Below are positions 58,216-64,000 of a stretch of DNA of 64,000 nt, piece by piece. Both the position numbers and the translations under genes were made by a program. The stretch is from Terana coerulea (Eukaryota > Basidiomycota > Agaricomycetes > Polyporales > Phanerochaetaceae): contig JAKOGH010000789.1 of assembly GCA_024811115.1 (NCBI GenBank), positions 1 through 64,000 of the forward strand. The letters are read 5' to 3'. The notes below the pieces were generated by a model, which had not been told where the DNA came from, did not search any database, and saw nothing but the letters and a program-made list of their open reading frames with translations. Each line of letters begins with the position of its first letter. Positions within the stretch are counted from its first letter, which is position 1.

Positions 58216-60020
58216 GGCTGAAGGAGATGTATACTTGCCTTCCAGTTAAGTTGATTCTTCGCAGGATTGTCCACTAGTAAACTTGTGAATTACCAATCAT
58301 TTTGCGGGCAGGTCTTTCTCAGTCAAGTAAAGACATAATTTTATCGAAATATCACGTGGGGACTTCAAATATCGTTTATGTAGAGTGTTTTGCAGCCAAA
58401 GTGGGCTAGCTAGGCATTTGCAATAGTCAGGACCTGCGACTGCATTTAAAGATAAACATGAGTCTCACCGAAAACCACCGAAACCCCTACATGAAACTCT
58501 ATAACGCAAACTTGCGCTTTCGTGTGATGGAGTTCCACAACATCCGTGAAGTTCGCGGAGTACAGATGACCGCCATTTAGCGCAATTGGTACGAACATGC
58601 CCCATTTCGGCGTTCGGAACGACCGTAAAAAAACCGTAGCTTTCACCTTCAACTACCGAGGTAAACGATGGGAAGTGTCGCACAAACGGTATGCCAAGAA
58701 CTCTCATCAACACAGCAACCTAACCCAAAGTCCTTCATTAGAGCTTAGAGCATGCACGCTCACAAGACTAAGTACGCACCCTAGGGCTTAGAGTCGGACA
58801 TGACGCTTTCACGCAAGTGATGTGTCACGGTCGGCTTGTGATCAAAGTACTGGATATATGCGAGCAAAAAGTCATTCGGACTGGTTTCAAGCCCTCCGTG
58901 TGGGTGTCAGCTGTTAAGAGGGTAGGTGTCAAGGGGGTGCTGGCAAGCTAGCGCTGACGACAACCCATGCTCGGGTGCTTGCTCTGTACCAGGAGTCCCG
59001 CATCAGCGCCTATTTAATCTGGTATGATGACGTCCAGATAATGAATAGATAACAGCTTTGATCTGCATCCTACTTGCCTGCAGGTCCGACATCATGTCAG
59101 TCTATCCCTCGTTCAGACGGCAGAGTATTGCAGACAGCCTACGAAAACCTCGCTGTATCGTACCATCTCTGCGAGTAGTATATTGTACTCACCGAGAACG
59201 CGCATCCGAGTGTTTTTTGTTCATCAAGGCTCTAAGCAATGTGAAAAGTGAGTCCACAGGAAAGCAGGGGAGCAAGACCAGGCAGTCGGATTTGGCTTGT
59301 CCATACGGACTATACCTCTCTCACATGTATACCCATCTGCGTTTTTCCCGTCTCGGTCCGCTGAAGATAATTCAATATTTGTCTCCCTTTCACGTCTCCT
59401 CATACAGTTGATCTTGCGCTTATCTCATCTAATCTAATGAACGCTCATACCTGGACCCCTGGTACACGGCGAGCACCCGAGCTGGGTTGTCGTCAGCGCT
59501 AGCTTGCCAGCACCCCCTTGGTAGGTGTATTGGGGTCAGGCAGCACTGTGATGTGGTGGTAAGAACCAGAATCACAGTCACACATGCAAATCGTACGCAG
59601 GGGACTCCAGCCAATGAACAAATGTGGGAACATCATTTATTTAGCGCCTATTACCTGCAGCGTCACTGACGCCTACTGTACGTTGCACTGGGCAGCGACC
59701 AACGCTAGTACTAGTGAGTACAATGTCAGGTATGAGACCCTATAACACGAGTTAATGTCGTTCATTTGTTTGCGGTTAGACCGTTGACATACTCCAGCAA
59801 GACTCCAGTGGCACTTTCTACCTGAGGCGACCAGCGGTTAACCTGACAAGTACACGTTCGAATTCCGTGCGCTGTTCGTGTAAAGTGCTCAAGTTACCAA
59901 ACGATTCCCAGCTGGTATGTAGCAAGCAGTTAAAGCACGATGCGTTTAGCACTTCACAGCCTAATGTTTTTGTGGCTTTACAGGCTCCATAAGGCTGGAT
60001 TTCTTCTGAATAGATCCACC
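58216..60020. other. Gene-poor interval before GPHR
   Basis: No supported gene on either strand. ORFs of up to 117 codons lack features. Confidence 0.45.
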
Positions 60021-62111
60021 ATGGCATCAACTTCGGTCATCTCAGTATGCCTCGAGACTGGTGTCTTGATTTTGACAAGGTAGATTATTCATGCTGCATG
60101 CAATGTCTGTAACCCTGAGCTCCTAATCATAAATATGAATAGGGGTGTGATCTTCCTAGGAGCACGCAGATATCTACTCCGCAGTCTTTACCACGACCTG
60201 CAGAGCTTGTCTACGGACTCGGAACCACTTAGCTCCGCAAAAGCAGCCTCGGATGAAGTTGAGCTGGAAGTACTACCTACGCCTACAACGGCAGGATTGA
60301 CTCCAAAGGACAGCGACGCCTTACCCCGAAAGCGACCACTACATTCCATCCTCTCGCGGGGCATTTTCGCACTTTGCTTCTCTGAGAGCTCGATTCTGTT
60401 CACACTGCTAATGTGCCAGGCGTTAGATGTCTTTCATTCACGGTTAGTCCTGACCCAGCCTCGTGCTTTGTACTCGGCTAATGTCCTTCCTACCAGCACT
60501 CGACTTCTCAACTGGCAGATATCGTTATGGCTGCTCCTGGCATCCATAGTGGTGCTGATCCCCTTCTCGTATAGCCTCGTGCTCAGCTATCGGTCCGCAT
60601 CTGGTGAGTCCGCTGATGATTATTTTGACACGCTGCAAAGCTTATCATACTACAGGTCTGCGAGGATTGCAACGACCATCACCAGCCCGCCTAGGCTTGT
60701 TCGCCTTGCCCATCGGCTGCACCTTGTTCCTGCTATCTTTTATGCCACTGCCTCCGGGAGTGGCAGCCCATGGTCTGATGGGTAGTGTCTTGTCTCGACT
60801 CACTGCTGTCGGCGTGGTCCTTCTGGGCATGCTATCGGGGTTCGGCGCCATTGACAATGCCTCTCGCTATCTCCCTTGGTTTTCAAAAACCACGAGGTGA
60901 GCTCGAGACTCCACCTTGCATGAAAAACCAAACATTTATCAGGGCACAATGAGGAAACCCGTCACTGACCAAGACGTCTTGGTCGCCCAAGAGGGTCTTG
61001 AGCGTGTCCGAAACGATCTGCTCGAGCGCAGACGGACAATCGAGCGCATACAGGCGGCACAGGTCTGTTTCTCCTGTTTGTCGTAATGTATGCTGATACT
61101 AACATCGGACCAGCCTAAGTCGGATGGCTCCTGGTTTTCCAAAGTGGTACCGAGTTTTGGTGGCAGCTCAGGTGCGCTAACACTCAGCTAAAAGCATGGA
61201 CGCCGACGCTGACATGAGTTCAGAGATGTCTGGTGCGCTGCAGGAGGTGTCTGGCTTGGAAGCCCTCGAGTACCAAATGGCCCGAAATTTGGAGGCAGTG
61301 AAAGAGCAGCAGCGGGAGGCGCAGTATTCCAAGACCGTCGCCGGCAAACTGTTAAACTGGGGCGGCCTGCTATTTGCTATATACTGTGTCTACAGAATAC
61401 TCGTGGTAGGTCTGTTTCACTCCTCACTCTACTCGTCTGATCAATACGTCAATCATCCAGGCCATCCTCAACCTCGTCCTACCGTCCCGCCGTAGTGCTC
61501 CAACTGCTCCCGACGGCGCCACTGCCAACCGCACGACAGACATCATCACGGTCTGCCTTGCGTACCTCCTGTCGCTCGTCCCGGTCGTGCACGTCGGCCC
61601 CGATGGCGTCGCGATGATTGCACGCCAGATCAGCCTGGGCCTAGTGGGCGTGATCATTCTGAGCAGTATCCGCCTTGTGCTGCGGGGCGTCGCTCGGGTG
61701 AGTGCTGGCGTCTTGCGCGAACAATGCTTGTGTTCTGACGCGCAACTCCGGCAGCTGCTGAGGGTGACGAGTCGCAACCTCGGGGCGTCGTTGATGCTGC
61801 TCATGCTCGCGCAGCTAATGGTACGTCCCCCGTACACTCAGATAATGAAGTCGTAGCTAACCTGTGGGTTGCATTTGCAGGGCATTTACCTCCTAACAAC
61901 ACTCATTCAGCTGCGCACATCCTTCCCGCCGCCACCCTCCCGACCAGACACCCAGGCCGACACCGGTGTTGTGAACCTCTTCTCAACACTACCTGAGTAC
62001 CAGGTGTTCGGCTCTCTGTTCGACAGCAGCCTGCTCATTACTGCGGCATTGAGCGCACTGGTGCGGTGGTTCAACCACCAAATCAACAGCGTTGGAGTCA
62101 TGGACGCATGA
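60021..62111 (+). CDS. GPHR family membrane protein (Golgi pH regulator / ABA-GPCR-like)
   Basis: Nine exons: 60021-60079, 60143-60603, 60656-60896, 60954-61062, 61114-61171, 61224-61405, 61461-61697, 61755-61820 and 61881-62111. They sum to 1644 nt, encoding 547 aa with no frame defect. The start MASTSVISVCLETG at 60021 gives a first membrane segment joined to GVIFLGARRYLLRSLYHDLQ. The N-terminal domain has LLNWQISLWLLLASIVVLIP and LFALPIGCTLFLLSFMPLPP, then the GPHR core RLTAVGVVLLGMLSGFGAID with N(A)SRY. A coiled region follows (EGLERVRNDLLERRRTIERI), then LEALEYQMARNLEAVKEQQ. The C-terminal ABA_GPCR-type domain has LLNWGGLLFAIYCVYRI, LLSLVPVVHV, GVIILSSIRLVLRGVAR, GIYLLTTLIQLR and FDSSLLITAALSAL. 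In animals GPHR acts as an anion channel that keeps Golgi pH; an endomembrane role here is inferred. Confidence 0.92.
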
Positions 62112-62292
62112 GCAAGAACTCACCGACAATTATACACACTGTGATTCACATGACCACGAATACAATTTGTACATCTTCCGAGTTCTTTTTTGATTCTTTT
62201 GATACAAAGTACAGACCACGAGAGAATCTAGCGACACAGCAGTAATGGATACAACCCTCATCATGAATACATCGTCAGCGTAGTAGGGGCAT

Positions 62293-63900
62293 TTACTTGA
62301 ACTGTGATCACATGACATCAGGGACCCGCATGCACTGTAGAGGGAGATGCAACTTACGTTCTTGCCATCGACCCACTTCTTACCAGCAACCTCGAGGTCC
62401 CAGGCGAGCGCGGCCTCGAAGAACGCCTTGTCCTCGGGGTTCTCGAGGTCGAGCTTCTTGTACTCGTACGACTCGTAGTCGGGTGCAACGTCGATAACAG
62501 GCTTGATGTCCTGGCCACGCGCAATGAGCGCACCGGAGATGACCGAGTTGTTGGTCTCGCCAAGAACACCCATCGAGCCGAAGAGGTACTTGCGGGACGC
62601 CTCGAGACGGTTGAAGAAGCCGCCGATGAGGTTGGAGGACATGAAGGTCTGCGTCAGCTCGTCGTTGTACTTGAAGTCGATGCGCCATGCGGAGAAGCCG
62701 TCCTTGTCAAAGCTGGGAGTGAACGTCAGCATAGTTTCAGAAAGATATCGCCGAAGTCTAGACTTACTTCTGGTAGAGCCACTCAAGGGCACCGCCAGCA
62801 CCACGGGTCTCCTTGTTGGAATACGCGCGCTTCCAGTCTTCAAGGTTGAAGGTGGATTTCGGGAGAGAGTCGAGGGGGTTCTTGGCGACGGGCTCCTTGG
62901 GGACGAGGTCGTCCTCCTCCTCGTCTTCCTCCTCCTTCTTGGGCTTCTTCTCAGCCTTCGGCTGGGGAGCAGCAGCGGGCTTGGCCTCCTTCTTTTCCTT
63001 TGGTGGAGGGATGAACTGGAGGGCCTTTTCGGTGAAAGGCAGGGGTCCAAAGATGTCCTTCAGCTTGGGGTGGTTGACGATCGTCTCGGCATGACGGACA
63101 ACGTTGGGGAGCGTCGCCTTGGTCTCGGGGTCGATGATTACAGCAGCGGCACGGGAAGACGACGGAGGCGAAGGTGATATCGGCAAGGGTGATACGCTCA
63201 TTGACGAGGTACGTGCGATTGGTAAGGTGCTGTTCCATGGTCTTCAGGCCACGGATAGCACGCTCAGTGAAGGTAGCGTGTGTAGCCTTGTTGTAAGGAA
63301 GGATGTTCCTGCAGAGCTGGAAAATGAGACCGATGTATGTCGAGATCTCTAGCTCGGCGACGGAGATCCATTGATCGACGAGAGCAGCCTCCTTGGGATC
63401 CGAAGGCAGGAGGGTGGAGTTGGGTGCAAGGGCAGCAACTGTGCGTGAAAAGCGTGAGTTTAAGCTCGATATCGATGGATTTTGGGCAAGTCAGAATCTG
63501 GTTATAGTCTCGACATGGGTGTTAAGACAGGGATAACTGATGTGATTTGATCTTCTCATCTCTTGGCCCGGGTGCTGAGGTTGGGAAGGTGGTGGGAGGG
63601 TGACTCACTGTAACGCGCGATGGCGGTGGACTCGAACAGCTTGAAGCCGTCCGCACCATCAAGCGCAGGGATCTTGCCGTGGGGGAATTTGGACAAGAAC
63701 TCTGGCTTCTTGTTGTCCTCGAAGTGAACGTACGAAGCGGGCGAGTCGAGCTTCAGGTCGGCGAAGGCGGCAACAGCGTGAATCTGCGGAAATTGACATG
63801 AATTGGCGAAACTTTCGACGAGGCTTCTTGTGATTTGTGTGATACGTACGCGCTTGCCCTGGGACTGCTGCTCAGTGGTGTAAAGCGTTCCGAGAGACAT
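62293..63900 (-). CDS. Translation elongation factor 1-gamma (eEF1B-gamma)
   Basis: Gamma subunit of the eEF1B nucleotide-exchange complex for eEF1A. Exons are about 63900-63850, 63783-63609, 63438-62768, 62712-62358 and 62301-62293. The N-terminal half is a GST-like fold: MSLGTLYTTEQQSQGKR, FPHGKIPALDGADGFKLFES, TAIARY, LVDQWISVAELEI and RITLADITFASVVF. A Lys/Glu/Pro-rich linker (APQPKAEKKPKKEEEDEEED) joins it to the conserved EF1G domain: NPLDSLPKSTFNLEDWKRAY, DGFSAWRIDFKYNDELTQTF, GGFFNRLEASRKYLFGSM and AWDLEVAGKKWVDGKNF. The exons total 1261 nt, one too many; the extra base is in the GGG at 63153-63155 (coding CCC for CC after VVF). Without it the protein is 419 aa. The gene is normally essential, so this is probably a sequence error. 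Confidence 0.95.
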
Positions 63901-63960
63901 TTTGGAGGGATGGAGGAGATGAAGGTCGAAGGAGAGAAAGGTTTTATTCCACTTTTTACG
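63901..63960 (-). promoter_or_regulatory. Pyrimidine-rich leader of the eEF1B-gamma gene
   Basis: On the coding strand the bases before the ATG are almost all C and T (ctttctctccttcgacctt, ctcctccatccctcc). A TAAAA-like element lies about 55 bases upstream. CT-rich leaders are typical of strongly expressed fungal translation genes. Confidence 0.5.
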
Positions 63961-64000
63961 CTATCACTTCATCACTTTCACCAGCGCCTCGTGGATCGAT

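Noticed and set aside
1..64000. CRISPR arrays, prokaryotic operons, phage genes
   Set aside because: Introns, velvet, GPHR, Akr1 and eEF1B-gamma show a fungal nuclear genome; no regularly spaced identical repeats were seen.

Overview
The window looks like nuclear DNA of an agaricomycete fungus (Basidiomycota; a Polyporales-type wood-decay fungus is an inference). Genes are split by many 45-70 nt GT-AG introns, lie on both strands without operons, and include fungal families such as velvet, purine nucleoside permease (NUP), Akr1, P450, GMC oxidoreductase and GPHR.

Left part (1-37 kb). Two families recur as convergent pairs: a seven-transmembrane (7TM) protein of about 400 aa and a NUP with a signal peptide and a hydrophobic C-terminal tail. 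The pairs are 7TM-1/NUP-1 (0.9-4.1 kb), 7TM-2/NUP-2 (10.0-13.3 kb) and NUP-3/7TM-3 (26.4-29.8 kb). There is also a lone broken copy, 7TM-4 (34.0-35.4 kb), and two eroded 7TM fragments near 30.8 and 36.8 kb. Only NUP-3/7TM-3 is fully open. Three inverted duplications (A, B and C) link the 0-17 kb side to the 24-36 kb side. Between the arms sit two ordinary regulatory/housekeeping genes: a velvet-domain regulator (18.4-22.1 kb) and S-methyl-5'-thioadenosine phosphorylase (23.4-24.4 kb). The rest is mostly gene-poor and repeat-like.

Middle part (38-55 kb). A decayed cytochrome P450 is followed by a small oxidoreductase neighbourhood: flavin monooxygenase FMO-1, a second type of 7TM protein, a GMC oxidoreductase, the ankyrin-DHHC palmitoyltransferase Akr1, and FMO-2 in the opposite orientation to FMO-1.

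Right part (55-64 kb). After a low-density region with a TCAGTGC-like repeat tract and two weakly supported hypothetical genes come two conserved genes: GPHR (Golgi pH regulator, nine exons, fully open) and eEF1B-gamma.

A cross-cutting observation is that several genes expected to be functional (eEF1B-gamma, MTAP, velvet, GMC, FMO-1, FMO-2, 7TM-2, NUP-2) each carry one or a few single-base indels, often in short homopolymers. This looks more like residual sequence error than gene death, so pseudogene calls resting on one indel should be treated with caution.
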